DNA from: Mycobacterium vicinigordonae
GTDB lineage: Bacteria > Actinomycetota > Actinomycetes > Mycobacteriales > Mycobacteriaceae
Length of the DNA stretch: 64,000 nt
Assembly: GCF_013466425.1 (NCBI RefSeq)
Contig: NZ_CP059165.1
Span: 5,890,001 to 5,954,000, forward strand
Direction: 5' to 3'
The first letter of the stretch is position 1. Each line of letters opens with the position of its first letter. Both the position numbers and the translations under genes were made by a program. Under the pieces are notes generated by a model. It was not told the origin of the DNA. It made no database searches and saw only the letters and a list, made by a program, of their open reading frames with translations. Shown one piece after another: positions 22,210 to 30,610 of this stretch.

Positions 22210-23231
22210 GTGTGAAGCCCGCGTCGATCGCCGTCGAACCCGCCCTACCGGCGGCACACGGGCCGTTGTCGACGACCGTGCGCCGCACCTTGGCCGCTCC
22301 AGCCACGCGCGAACAGTCCGGCCGGATCAGCGCAGCGGTCCGCGACGCGGACCCCTACGGCCTGGACCTGCATCTGGCCTTGTACATGTGCTACGAGATG
22401 CACTATCGCGGATTCGCCTCGGTCGATCCGGACTGGGAGTGGAACCCCACCCTGCTGGCTTTCCGCGCCGAACTGGAGCGGGTGTTTTTGGCCGGAGTAC
22501 GCCGTGACGTAGGCCCGATCGAGCCCGACCACACCGCTGCGGCCGAGATGGACGCAATCGCCGTCGAACCGAAGGAGGGCAGTGGCCCGTCCTACTTCCT
22601 CCGCGACCACGGCACCTGGGAGCAGATGCGCGAGTACTTCGTCCACAGGTCGCTCTATCACCTGAAAGAGGCGGATCCGCACGCGTTCGCCATCCCGCGG
22701 CTCACCGGCACCGCGAAGGCGGCTTTTGTGGCCGTCGAGTTCGACGAATACGGGGCCGGCCAGGGCCAGCGGATGCACCAGCAACTTTTCGCAGATTTGA
22801 TGGACGCCGCCGAGCTGGATTCGGCCTATCTGCGCTACCTGGATGCGGTGCCCGCCGACTCGCTGGCGGCGGTGAACCTGATGTCGCTGTTCGGTCTACA
22901 CAGAAAGCTGCGCGGCGCGGCCGTTGGCCACTTCGCATCGACCGAGATCACCTCGCCCCCGGGTTCGCGACGAATGATGCAAGCGCTGCAGCGCATGCAG
23001 GCTCCCCAGGCTTGCGTCGAGTTCTACCGCGAGCATGTGGAGGCGGACGCGGTGCACGAACACGTGGTGCGCCGGGACGTGGTCGAGGATCTGGTGGCTC
23101 GCGAGCCGCAGTTGGACGGCGACATCGTCTTCGGCATCCGCGCGCACGCCCTGGTGGAGAATCGTCTGGCCGACGCGCTGATGGCCGCATGGGAGCGCGG
23201 GGAGTCCTCGCTGCGACGGCCGCTCAGCTGA
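22206..23231 (+). CDS. Heme-oxygenase-like diiron (iron-containing redox) protein
   Basis: A 341-residue protein of the iron-containing redox enzyme family, which has the heme-oxygenase fold. Candidate metal ligands are in YEMHYRGF (about 60-67), VEFDEYGAGQGQRMHQQLF (about 178-196) and REHVEADAVHEHVV (about 277-290), the Glu/Asp/His pattern of HDO-type diiron oxygenases such as UndA and BesC. Unlike heme oxygenase, these use two irons to oxidise small substrates. The ATG overlaps the stop of the RsbU-like gene (ATGA), so it is co-translated with the stressosome, an unusual partner. It could produce or consume a redox signal, or be the first output of the stress operon; both are inference. Confidence 0.85.
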   Translation: MSVKPASIAVEPALPAAHGPLSTTVRRTLAAPATREQSGRISAAVRDADPYGLDLHLALYMCYEMHYRGFASVDPDWEWNPTLLAFRAELERVFLAGVRRDVGPIEPDHTAAAEMDAIAVEPKEGSGPSYFLRDHGTWEQMREYFVHRSLYHLKEADPHAFAIPRLTGTAKAAFVAVEFDEYGAGQGQRMHQQLFADLMDAAELDSAYLRYLDAVPADSLAAVNLMSLFGLHRKLRGAAVGHFASTEITSPPGSRRMMQALQRMQAPQACVEFYREHVEADAVHEHVVRRDVVEDLVAREPQLDGDIVFGIRAHALVENRLADALMAAWERGESSLRRPLS

Positions 23232-23430
23232 GCGTGTCCTTGACTTTGGCGGTTCGGCATCTGCGATGGCTGGTGTCGCACAACGGGTAATCCTGGCTGC
23301 GGCGACAAGTACAGATCGCCACCATGAACCGGTCGGACTCGACGACACTGCCGTCGGGCATCTCGATGCGCACCGGGCCGGAAACCAGCACCGGCCCGTT
23401 CGGCACCACCTGCACCCGGGTGGTATTCAC
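23224..23430 (-). CDS. CDGSH iron-sulfur protein
   Basis: GTG 23430 gives a 68-residue protein with the exact CDGSH signature CTCRRSQDYPLCDTSH (C-x-C-x2-S-x3-P-x-C-D-x2-S-H), which binds a redox-active, labile [2Fe-2S] cluster through three Cys and one His. The first 35 residues form a beta-rich half (VSGPVRIEMPDGSVV). These small proteins handle electrons or Fe-S transfer; the bacterial ones are poorly studied. Its start overlaps the methyltransferase stop by four bases (GTGA), and its 3' end overlaps the convergent diiron gene by 8 bases. Confidence 0.9.
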   Translation of the reverse strand: MNTTRVQVVPNGPVLVSGPVRIEMPDGSVVESDRFMVAICTCRRSQDYPLCDTSHRRCRTAKVKDTLS

Positions 23431-24119
23431 GGCTTGTCGGCCCGGATCACCACGAGTTCTTCCTCCCTGCAGCCATATTCGATCTGACCGGTCTCTTCCA
23501 GCCACGCCGCACGTGCCGTCAACACCGGACCAAACGGGATATGCTGTCGAGCAACCACATCGGCGTCCATACCGGAGGCGCGCAGCGCGTCCAGCGTCCG
23601 CTGCGTACCGGCCAGGGCGGAGTGCACCAGCAGCGCGGATCCGCCAGGGTGCAATAGCTTTGGCGCGGCAGCGCACAGTGGATCCAGGATAAGTCGGCCG
23701 TCAGGACCGGCGTTCCACGCCCACGAGGGTCCGGCCGCCGGCGGGATCAGGCCCGTATCGTCAACGGGCGGTGCGGGTACATACGGCGGATTAGACACCA
23801 TCACGTCGAACGGCCCTCGCTCCAGCGCAAGCGCCCAAGAGCCGTGCTGCACATCGACTTCCACCCCAGCCTGTGCCGCGTTGCCCCGCGAGTCACGCAC
23901 GGCCCGCGGGCAGATGTCGAACGCAGTCACACTGGCGCAACCCATTTCCGCTGCGGCTATCGCAACGTACCCGGTGCCGGTACACAGGTCGATGACACGG
24001 CGTCCCGCGATCAGGCCGGTGCGGCGCATCGTGTCGACGAGCAGGTGAGAATCATGCTGCGGCTGGTACACCATTTCGGCGACCAGCGACTCTCCCGGCG
24101 CTGGGTACGTGATCGTCAC
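23427..24119 (-). CDS. HemK2/PrmC-like methyltransferase
   Basis: A 230-residue class I methyltransferase with SAM motif VIDLCTGTGYVAIAAAEMG, acidic loop TAFDICPRAV, and the NPPY signature (MVSNPPYVP) that marks enzymes methylating planar nitrogen groups such as the release-factor Gln or adenine. The layout is that of the short HemK2/MTQ2-like group without the N-terminal domain of true PrmC, so the target is uncertain. GTG 24119 is the start. It is translationally coupled to the CDGSH gene, an association often seen in actinobacteria. Confidence 0.87.
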   Translation of the reverse strand: MTITYPAPGESLVAEMVYQPQHDSHLLVDTMRRTGLIAGRRVIDLCTGTGYVAIAAAEMGCASVTAFDICPRAVRDSRGNAAQAGVEVDVQHGSWALALERGPFDVMVSNPPYVPAPPVDDTGLIPPAAGPSWAWNAGPDGRLILDPLCAAAPKLLHPGGSALLVHSALAGTQRTLDALRASGMDADVVARQHIPFGPVLTARAAWLEETGQIEYGCREEELVVIRADKP

Positions 24120-24168
24120 GGAAAGCCTCTCTTGCCGTTGCCGTGGCGGTCACGGCCTGCCGTTTTAA

Positions 24169-24193
24169 TGCCCGATAATCATCGGGTTAAACC
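24169..24193 (-). promoter_or_regulatory. SigF-like element overlapping a hairpin
   Basis: On the minus strand: GGTTT, 15 bases, GGGCA, one base off the SigF consensus, upstream of the methyltransferase-CDGSH pair. The same stretch contains a perfect CCCGAT-AATC-ATCGGG hairpin (24171-24186), so it may instead be a terminator stem for the DJ-1 gene that ends at 24223. Confidence 0.3.
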
Positions 24194-24222
24194 GTATAGC
24201 GGCCGACCTGCCTGCTGCGGCG

Positions 24223-24786
24223 TTACAGCGACGAACCCGCAGCTGCCTGCGTCAATTGCCGCAAAATGGCCGAGCAGAAGGCGTCCAGATCTTTCGGCGA
24301 TCGGCTGGTGATCAGGTTGCCGTCCACCACCACTTCTTCGTCGGCCACCCGGGCGCCGGCGTTGCGCAGATCGGTGCGGATGCTCGGATACGAGGTCAGA
24401 TTGCGGCCGGCGACCACACCGGCTTCGACCAACGTCCATGGCCCGTGGCAGATCGCCGCGACCGTCTTACCGGAGTCGACAAAATCGCGGACGAACGCGA
24501 CAGCGGAGTCGTCCAGTCGCAGTTTGTCGGGATTGACGGTGCCGCCGGGCAGGATCAGCCCGTCGTAGTCGCCCACGGATGCACCCGAAACAGCCCGATC
24601 AACGGGAATCGTTCCGGCCGGCTCCAAATCGTGGTTGCGTGCTTCGATCTCGCCGTCTTTCAGCGACAGCAACTCGACCTGCGCGCCCGCCTTCGTCAGC
24701 TCGTCGCGGGGACGCTCCAGTTCGATCTTCTCTACGCCGTCGGCGGCCAAGATCGCAATCTTCCTGCCAGTCAAGTCGTTCGACAT
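24223..24786 (-). CDS. DJ-1/PfpI superfamily protein
   Basis: A 187-residue protein of the PfpI type. The nucleophile elbow AICHGPW contains the reactive Cys followed by His, with an acidic residue in DGLILPGG nearby; KIAILAADGVEKIELERP is the typical N terminus. Members are glyoxalases, deglycases or redox chaperones, some called general stress protein 18. It lies 13 bases after the zinc alcohol dehydrogenase on the minus strand and is probably the third gene of the SRPBCC-ADH-PfpI operon, consistent with detoxification of reactive carbonyls. Confidence 0.9.
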   Translation of the reverse strand: MSNDLTGRKIAILAADGVEKIELERPRDELTKAGAQVELLSLKDGEIEARNHDLEPAGTIPVDRAVSGASVGDYDGLILPGGTVNPDKLRLDDSAVAFVRDFVDSGKTVAAICHGPWTLVEAGVVAGRNLTSYPSIRTDLRNAGARVADEEVVVDGNLITSRSPKDLDAFCSAILRQLTQAAAGSSL

Positions 24787-24799
24787 GATTTGTGCTCCT

Positions 24800-25969
24800 C
24801 TATGGGTTGAGCACCACCTTGGTGCAACTCTCCTGCTTGTGTTTGAAGATTTCGTACCCGTGCGGGGCCTGATCGAGCCGCAGATGATGACTGATGATCA
24901 CGGTGGGATCGATGTCACCGCCGCGAATCCGCTCGAGCAGAGGTCGCATATAACGCTGCACATGGCACTGCCCTGTCCGAATGGTGAGCGAACGGTTCAT
25001 CACCGCACCGATCGGGAACTTGTCCATCAGACCGCCGTACACCCCGACGATCGAGATGGTACCGCCGTTGCGGCAACTCATCACGGCCTCCCGAAGGGCA
25101 TGTGGCCGTTCGGTTTCCAGTCGGACAGCCTGCTTTACCCGGTCATAAGTGTCCACCACGGAAGAGCCGTTGCGGGCCTCCATGCCGACAGCGTCGATGC
25201 ACTTGTCGGGCCCGCGGCCGGCGGTCAGGTCACGCAATTCGTCCAGCACTGACGTTTCCGCGAAATTCAGCGGTGTCGCACCCAGGCGCTGTGCGAGTTC
25301 AAGCCGGTACGGCACCCGGTCGATCGCAATCACCTGCCCGGCGCCCAACAGCAGCGCGCTCACCATCGCGAAAAGGCCGACAGGTCCGGCGCCCCACACC
25401 GCGACCACCTCGCCCGGCGCGATATCGCACATCTCGGCCCCCATGTAACCGGTGGGCAGAATGTCGGAAAGGAACAGTGCCTGGTCGTCGGTGACGTCCT
25501 CGCCAATCTTCAGTGGACCTACGTCGGCGAACGGCACCCGCACGTATTCCGCTTGCCCGCCGGCGAATCCGCCCAACATGTGCGAATAGCCGAACAGGCC
25601 AGCCGGCGAATGGCCCATCAACTTCTCGGCGATTCCGGCGTTCGGGTTGGAGTTCTCACATAACGAATACAGCTCGTGCTGGCACGCCGAACAAGCGCCA
25701 CAGGCGATCGGGAAGGGAACGACAACCCGATCACCGATCGCTAGGTTTGGCACGCCCTTGCCGACTTCGACAACCTCGCCCATGAATTCGTGGCCTAGCA
25801 CGTCGCCATGCTTGACGGTGGGGATGTAGCCGTCGTAGAGGTGTAGATCCGATCCGCAGATTGCCGTCGAGGTAACCCGAACGATGGCATCGCGGTCATT
25901 GAGTATCGTGGGGTCCGGAACAGATTGCACTTCAACGCTATTGCGTCCCGCCCAAATCGTGGCTTTCAT
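24800..25969 (-). CDS. Zinc-dependent alcohol/formaldehyde dehydrogenase
   Basis: A 389-residue MDR-family enzyme. The catalytic zinc site is [10 protein letters not shown] and GHEFMGEV. The structural zinc cysteines are compressed: [15 protein letters not shown] supplies the usual Cys lobe. The Rossmann motif is [19 protein letters not shown]. The length, the [11 protein letters not shown] stretch and the insert before [12 protein letters not shown] match the glutathione-independent formaldehyde dehydrogenase-like group. Electron carrier is expected to be NAD. The gene starts two bases before the SRPBCC gene ends and is followed by a DJ-1 protein; all three share the SigF-type promoter at 26915-26938. 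Confidence 0.92.
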   Translation of the reverse strand: MKATIWAGRNSVEVQSVPDPTILNDRDAIVRVTSTAICGSDLHLYDGYIPTVKHGDVLGHEFMGEVVEVGKGVPNLAIGDRVVVPFPIACGACSACQHELYSLCENSNPNAGIAEKLMGHSPAGLFGYSHMLGGFAGGQAEYVRVPFADVGPLKIGEDVTDDQALFLSDILPTGYMGAEMCDIAPGEVVAVWGAGPVGLFAMVSALLLGAGQVIAIDRVPYRLELAQRLGATPLNFAETSVLDELRDLTAGRGPDKCIDAVGMEARNGSSVVDTYDRVKQAVRLETERPHALREAVMSCRNGGTISIVGVYGGLMDKFPIGAVMNRSLTIRTGQCHVQRYMRPLLERIRGGDIDPTVIISHHLRLDQAPHGYEIFKHKQESCTKVVLNP

Positions 25970-25971
25970 GA

Positions 25972-26904
25972 CTACCCTTCCCTGCCGACCGGCTGGGCGG
26001 CTTGCTGGTGCAGCTGACGTTTTGCCACGGTGCCCTCGGGTGATCCGTCGGAACGAATCACCTGGCCCGTTTCCAGGATCTGTTTGAAACGCCGCAGGTC
26101 GTCGTTGACTTGCTGGTCTGGCGATTCACCGAGCAGTGCCGCCGCCGCCTTGCCCAGCGCACGCCCCGGCAGCTGATATCCGATGGTGACGCGGACTTCG
26201 GTGCCATTACCCGAGTTGTCGGGCGAGAATTCGACAGTTCCGCTGTTGTCGATGCCCGAGCCCGGCAGCGACTGCCATGCGATGCGCTTGCCTAGTTCGT
26301 CCTCGATGATCTGCGCGTCCCATTGCGCCGGCTGCCCGATCGGTGCGTTGGCCACCCAGTGCGTCCGTCCGTCGCCGCCGTCGGTAACCGATTGGAGGTG
26401 ATACATGAAGCGGGGCAGGTTGGCGAAGTCGCGCCAGAATCCGTAAACCTCGTCGGGAGAGCGCATTACGGTGATGGCCGCACGTAGGCAATCATGCCTT
26501 TGGTTGTCGGCGTGACGTGGATGTGCATCGCCGAGACTGGTGCGCAACGCGGCGTACAGGTCGACGCCACCGATGACAGCGAGTGCCATCCCTGCGACGA
26601 TGCCGCGGCGACGTCTCCCCGAGGCGCGGCGTGCGACACCCGCCGTCAGCACCGCGACGTCCAGGACATCTCCGGCGACCCTGGTCCACGCCCATCGCGG
26701 CGGACCGGCCAGAAGTGCTGCGCCATGCCCGCATTCGCGTACGCCGAGTGCTCTGATGACCGCCCGTGACCGTCGTGTGGCGTCGACGCCGGCGACCGCG
26801 GCGACACTCGAGGGCGCCAGGATTTCGGACAGGCCCAAGCCCAAACTGGCTACGCCTAACCCCTTTACGAGGATCGCGGTCCTGTTCGTTGCGGAATCAT
26901 TCAT
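25972..26904 (-). CDS. Membrane-anchored SRPBCC (cyclase/dehydrase-like) protein
   Basis: ATG 26904 gives 310 residues. The first 130 residues hold three or four hydrophobic helices ([19 protein letters not shown], then [31 protein letters not shown]). Residues 140-290 form an SRPBCC/START-like cavity domain ([43 protein letters not shown]). Such fusions are common next to zinc alcohol dehydrogenases in actinobacteria and proteobacteria. No enzyme activity is known. It has an exact SigF-type promoter ending 11 bases before the ATG, so the leader is very short. Confidence 0.85.
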   Translation of the reverse strand: MNDSATNRTAILVKGLGVASLGLGLSEILAPSSVAAVAGVDATRRSRAVIRALGVRECGHGAALLAGPPRWAWTRVAGDVLDVAVLTAGVARRASGRRRRGIVAGMALAVIGGVDLYAALRTSLGDAHPRHADNQRHDCLRAAITVMRSPDEVYGFWRDFANLPRFMYHLQSVTDGGDGRTHWVANAPIGQPAQWDAQIIEDELGKRIAWQSLPGSGIDNSGTVEFSPDNSGNGTEVRVTIGYQLPGRALGKAAAALLGESPDQQVNDDLRRFKQILETGQVIRSDGSPEGTVAKRQLHQQAAQPVGREG

Positions 26905-26914
26905 CGCCAAGCGA

Positions 26915-26938
26915 TACCCGCGCGTTGGTCACCCAAAC
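26915..26938 (-). promoter_or_regulatory. SigF-type promoter, exact match, for the SRPBCC-ADH-PfpI operon
   Basis: On the minus strand: GTTT, 15 bases, GGGTA. Its inner end is 11 bases from ATG 26904. Confidence 0.65.
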
Positions 26939-26947
26939 TCGCTGTCC

Positions 26948-27934
26948 TCAGTTCGACGCCACCCGCAGCGCGTCGAGCAGTGGCTCGGCGGCTTCTTTCA
27001 AGAACAATTCCTGATGCTCGCCGCCGATCTGAATGAGCGCAATGTCACTGAAACCAGCCTCCCAGTAGGGCTTTACCGCCTCCACGATCGCGTCCAGATC
27101 TGGCCCGCAGGGAATGCTGTCGGCGACGTCCTCGGGCCGCACGAACTGGGTCGCGCCGGCGAAGCCGGCCGGGGTGGGCAGGTCGGCATTGACCGTCCAG
27201 CCACCCGCGAACCATCGGAACTGCTCATGCGCGCGCTCGATCGCGGCGTCGCGATCGGGATCCCAGCACACGGGTATCTGGCCCACTACGCGTCCCGCGC
27301 CGGGCGGGCCACCACTATGCCGAGCCGTATACCAGGTGTCCACCAAGTCCTTGTCGGGTTGCACGGCGATCAGATGGTCGGCGAGCTTGCCGAACTTCTC
27401 CACGCCTTTCGCGCCGGCCATGGCCACTCCGATCCCGGGCGGCGCTTCGGGCAGATCCCACAGTCGCGCGGAATCGACCTGGAAGTACTCACCGCGCCAA
27501 TTGACCAGTTCGCCGCCGAACAGCTCGCGGATGATCTTGATGGCTTCCCGCAGCATGTCCTGCCGGCGCTCGACGGCCGGCCAGCCCTTGCCGACAACGT
27601 GTTCGTTGAGATTCTCGCCGCTACCCAGACCGAGGGTGAATCGCCCGTCGGCAAGGATCTGCACGGTGGCCGCCTGCTGTGCGACGACCGCCGGGTGGTA
27701 GCGCATAGTCGGGCAGGTGACATAGGAGTAGAGGTCTACCCGTTCAGTGACATGCGCCACCGCTCCCAGCACGGCCCACGCATTGGGCGCGTGGCCCTGC
27801 GTTGCCAGCCACGGCGAGAAGTGATCGCTGCAGACCTCAAAATCGAAGCCCCGCTGCTCGGCCGTAACCGCATCGCGCACAAGCTGTTTCGGGCCGCATT
27901 GCTCCGTCATCAGGGTATAGCCGAACCGTGCCAT
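26948..27934 (-). CDS. F420-dependent LLM-class oxidoreductase (TIGR03557 type)
   Basis: A 328-residue luciferase-like monooxygenase fold protein. The pattern RFGYTLMTEQCGPKQLV, CSDHFSPWLATQGHAPNAWAVLGA, TCPTMRYHPAVVAQQAATVQ and LGLGSGENLNEHVVG is that of the F420-dependent glucose-6-phosphate dehydrogenase-related group. F420 is made by all mycobacteria. The substrate is not known, but the group is linked to redox and xenobiotic stress. An exact SigF-type promoter (27945-27968) lies 11 bases upstream of the ATG. The next gene's promoter starts right after its stop. Confidence 0.92.
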   Translation of the reverse strand: MARFGYTLMTEQCGPKQLVRDAVTAEQRGFDFEVCSDHFSPWLATQGHAPNAWAVLGAVAHVTERVDLYSYVTCPTMRYHPAVVAQQAATVQILADGRFTLGLGSGENLNEHVVGKGWPAVERRQDMLREAIKIIRELFGGELVNWRGEYFQVDSARLWDLPEAPPGIGVAMAGAKGVEKFGKLADHLIAVQPDKDLVDTWYTARHSGGPPGAGRVVGQIPVCWDPDRDAAIERAHEQFRWFAGGWTVNADLPTPAGFAGATQFVRPEDVADSIPCGPDLDAIVEAVKPYWEAGFSDIALIQIGGEHQELFLKEAAEPLLDALRVASN

Positions 27935-27944
27935 ATTCCCCGGG

Positions 27945-27968
27945 TACCCCGGGCCGGGGGCCGCAAAC
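27945..27968 (-). promoter_or_regulatory. SigF-type promoter, exact match, for the LLM oxidoreductase
   Basis: On the minus strand: GTTT, 15 bases, GGGTA, with the inner end 11 bases before ATG 27934, the same geometry as at 26915-26938. Confidence 0.65.
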
Positions 27969-28157
27969 GGGCGCCATGTTCACAACGGAGGCGGGTTTGC
28001 GGGCAAATTCAGCCCATGTCGACCCAGGTCGTCAGGGCTAACGCCCCACTACCGGACATGACGAACAGGATCACATCGAACGGGCGAAGACGCGGAGGTT
28101 CCGCAGCGCCGATCCGAATCTCGCGAGCGAGCAGGAAGAGCGGACCTACGGGGGCGC

Positions 28158-28622
28158 TCAGAGCCGATCTTTTGCGGCCGCCGACAACCGCGAACCGTCT
28201 GCCTTCCCCTCGGCGATGCCAGTGGCCACCTTCATCACCTGGCCCATCTCCTTCATGGTGGGCCGATGGCCGAGCGACTCGGCGACCTGGGCTATCGCGG
28301 TCTCGACGACGTCGACCACCTCAGCGTCGGTCAGCGGCGTCGGCAGGTATTCGTCGATGATCCGCGCCTCTGCGTGCTCGTTGGCGGCCAGCTCACCGCG
28401 TCCGTTCTGGGTGTAAATCTGGGCCGCCTCGCCGCGTTTGCGCGACTCTTTGCCGAGCACTTTGAGGACTTCATCGTCGGTGAGCTCTCGAGCTTGCTTA
28501 CCCGAGACCTCCTCGGTCTGGATGGCGGCCAGCAGCATGCGCAGCGTCGCCGTCCGTAACTTGTCCTGCGTCTTCATCGCCTCGGTGAGGTCGGTCCGAA
28601 GCCGTGCTTTGAGTTCCGCCAT
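28158..28622 (-). CDS. GatB/YqeY domain protein (Rv3688c-like)
   Basis: A 154-residue protein with the YqeY pattern: LKARLRTDLTEAMKTQDKLRTATLRMLLAAIQ, KESRKRGEAAQIYTQNGR, DEYLPTPLTDAEV and MGQVMKV. The domain also forms the tRNA-binding tail of GatB, but the stand-alone proteins have no proven role. It corresponds in position to Rv3688c of M. tuberculosis and marks the left limit of the conserved backbone. It is divergent from the following proline-rich membrane gene, about 60 bases apart. Confidence 0.92.
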   Translation of the reverse strand: MAELKARLRTDLTEAMKTQDKLRTATLRMLLAAIQTEEVSGKQARELTDDEVLKVLGKESRKRGEAAQIYTQNGRGELAANEHAEARIIDEYLPTPLTDAEVVDVVETAIAQVAESLGHRPTMKEMGQVMKVATGIAEGKADGSRLSAAAKDRL

Positions 28623-28684
28623 ACCTGAGACGCTAGACCTACCTCGCTACACCTACGTTGAGAAATGCAGCGACCGCCGACAGG

Positions 28685-28726
28685 ATGGACAACATGACCG
28701 ACGACGACAGCCGCTTCGGACTGTGA
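28685..28726 (+). CDS. Possible 13-codon leader peptide before Rv3689-like gene
   Basis: ATG 28685 (or 28694) opens a tiny frame, MDNMTDDDSRFGL, whose TGA (28724-28726) overlaps the GTG start of the next gene (28723). An overlap of this sort usually means translational coupling. It could also be chance, because the region is short and no ribosome binding site decides the matter. Confidence 0.3.
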   Translation: MDNMTDDDSRFGL

Positions 28727-29946
28727 GCACGCTGCCGCCTGCTTCCCCGGGAGAGCCGCCGCCGGCCTACGGCCCGCTCCCGGCATACGCGACCCCACTG
28801 CCGCGCTACGGTCCCCCACCGCCCGGCTACCAGACTCCACCGCCGGGCTACCAAGTCCCACCTCCCGGCTACGGCGCCCCACCGCCGGGCTACCAAGTCC
28901 CACCTCCCGGCTACGGCGCCCCACCGCCGGGCTACGGCCCCCCGCTGGCGCCTGGCTACGGTCCCCCGCTGGCGCCGGGTGCGGCCAAACCCGGCATCAT
29001 CCCGCTGCGGCCGCTGACGCTCAGCGACATCTTCAACGGCGCCGTCAGCTACATCCGCGCCAACCCGATGGCCACGCTGGGTCTAACCGCGGCGGTGGTC
29101 GTCGTCGTGCAGGTCATCTCGCTACTGGCCACCATCGGGCCGATTACCGCAATCAGCAGATTCGACTCCAGCCAGTCGAACGCGAGAGCCGGTGCGATGG
29201 GTGCATACCTGGCCTCGCTGGCCGGCGGCGCCCTCGTCGCCTGGCTGGGCGGCATCCTGGTCAGCGGGATGTTGACCGTAGTCGTCGGGCGGGCGGTGTT
29301 CGGATCCCCGATCACTATCGGCGAGGCCTGGGCGAAGGTGCGCGGTCGTCTGCTTGCACTGCTCGGGCTGGCCTTGCTGGAGGCCACGGGGTTAGCGGTG
29401 ATCGTCGGGCTGGCGGTGGTGATCCTGGTGGGTGTCGCGGTGGCAGCCAACGCTGGCATTGCGGTCCTGGTCGGGTTCCCCGTACTGCTCCTGATGCTGG
29501 TGCTGCTGGCGTACGCCTACACAGTCCTGATTTTCGCCCCAGTACTGATCGTGCTGGAAAGAATGCCGGTCTTCGACGCCATCACACGATCATTCGCGTT
29601 GGTGCGCAACGGCTTCTGGCGCGTATTGGGCATCCGCCTGCTGGCTAGCCTGGTGGTGGCCGTGGTCGGCGGCGCCCTCTCGGCACCCTTCAGCATCGTC
29701 GGCGAGATCGTGACTATCGGCAACGCGAACCTCACTGCGCTTCTCATCGGCGCGACGTTGACGACCATCGGGAATGCGATCAGCCAGATCGTCACCGAGC
29801 CCTTCCTCGCCGGGGTGGTGGTGCTGCTGTACACCGACCGCCGGATCCGTGCCGAGGCGTTCGACCTAGTGCTGCAGACCGGCGCGGCTGGTGGACCCGC
29901 CGCGCTGGCGTCTACCGACAACCTCTGGCTGACCCGGCCCTTCTGA
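28723..29946 (+). CDS. Proline-rich membrane protein (Rv3689-like)
   Basis: GTG 28723 gives 407 residues. The first 90 are a Pro/Gly/Tyr-rich low-complexity tail with repeated PPPGYQ and PPPGYG units; a 42-base unit is duplicated exactly (28837-28878 and 28879-28920). The rest has about six hydrophobic segments (AAVVVVVQVISLLATIG; GLALLEATGLAVIVGLAVVILVGVAV; IAVLVGFPVLLLMLVLLAYAY; LLASLVVAVVGGALSAPF; others), so it is an integral membrane protein with a cytoplasmic or surface proline tail. Function unknown. It heads the five-gene plus-strand operon that continues with DUF4129, DUF4350, MoxR and DUF58 proteins. Confidence 0.88.
   Translation: MSTLPPASPGEPPPAYGPLPAYATPLPRYGPPPPGYQTPPPGYQVPPPGYGAPPPGYQVPPPGYGAPPPGYGPPLAPGYGPPLAPGAAKPGIIPLRPLTLSDIFNGAVSYIRANPMATLGLTAAVVVVVQVISLLATIGPITAISRFDSSQSNARAGAMGAYLASLAGGALVAWLGGILVSGMLTVVVGRAVFGSPITIGEAWAKVRGRLLALLGLALLEATGLAVIVGLAVVILVGVAVAANAGIAVLVGFPVLLLMLVLLAYAYTVLIFAPVLIVLERMPVFDAITRSFALVRNGFWRVLGIRLLASLVVAVVGGALSAPFSIVGEIVTIGNANLTALLIGATLTTIGNAISQIVTEPFLAGVVVLLYTDRRIRAEAFDLVLQTGAAGGPAALASTDNLWLTRPF
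28837..28920 (+). repeat. Tandem 42-base repeat, two exact copies
   Basis: Two identical consecutive 42-base units encode PPPGYQVPPPGYGA twice within the proline-rich tail of the membrane protein. Identity at third codon positions indicates recent duplication. Confidence 0.9.
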
Positions 29947-29959
29947 CGGAAAGCAAACG

Positions 29960-30610
29960 GTGCCCGCCATAGACATCGACCGCGATGCCGCCCACGAGGC
30001 CGCGCAACGCGAACTGAGCAAGCCGATCTACCCTAAGCACTCGCTCACCGACGAGATTTTCGCCAAGGTCAGCGAGTTTCTGTTCCGGGTCCTGCAGAAG
30101 ACCTCGTCGGTGCCCGGCGGCTGGTTCACCGTCACCGTCCTGTCCATCCTGGTGGCGATCGCCCTGGCCGCGGCGATTCACCTCGCCCGACGCACCATGC
30201 GCACCAACCGCGGCACCGACTACGAACTGTTCGACGCCGGTCAACTGACCGCGGCCCAGCATCGAGCGACCGCAGAAAGCTTTGCCGCCGAAGAAAACTG
30301 GTCAGCGGCGATTCGACACCGACTTCGCGCGGTCGCCCGCGAACTGGAAGAGACCGGCGTGCTGAGCCAGGTTCCCGGCCGCACCGCCAACGAGCTAGCC
30401 TCCGACGCCGGTGCGGCGCTTCCTCATCTGTCGGGCGAATTGACGCAGGCGGCAATGGCTTTCAACGACGTCACATACGGCGAACGACCCGGTACGCAGG
30501 CCGGGTACCAGATGATCGCCGACCTCGACGACCACCTCCGCTCGCGGGTCACCGCCGTCTCGACGGTGCAACAACCCGCGACAGCGAACTCTTGGGCGCA
30601 GATCCGATGA
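29960..30610 (+). CDS. DUF4129 membrane protein (Rv3690-like)
   Basis: A 216-residue protein with one clear transmembrane helix at about residues 54-76 (WFTVTVLSILVAIALAAAIHL) and a C-terminal DUF4129 region (LTAAQHRATAESFAAEENWSAAIRHRLRAVARELEE; GRTANELASDAG). The DUF4129 part is often found in or beside transglutaminase-like and MoxR/DUF58 clusters. GTG 29960 is the start, 13 bases after the previous stop; its 3' end overlaps the next ATG by four bases. Confidence 0.88.
   Translation: MPAIDIDRDAAHEAAQRELSKPIYPKHSLTDEIFAKVSEFLFRVLQKTSSVPGGWFTVTVLSILVAIALAAAIHLARRTMRTNRGTDYELFDAGQLTAAQHRATAESFAAEENWSAAIRHRLRAVARELEETGVLSQVPGRTANELASDAGAALPHLSGELTQAAMAFNDVTYGERPGTQAGYQMIADLDDHLRSRVTAVSTVQQPATANSWAQIR

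Noticed and set aside
28000-28157. Possible tRNA (GGTTCCG-like stretch)
   Set aside because: No acceptor stem or anticodon arm could be folded.
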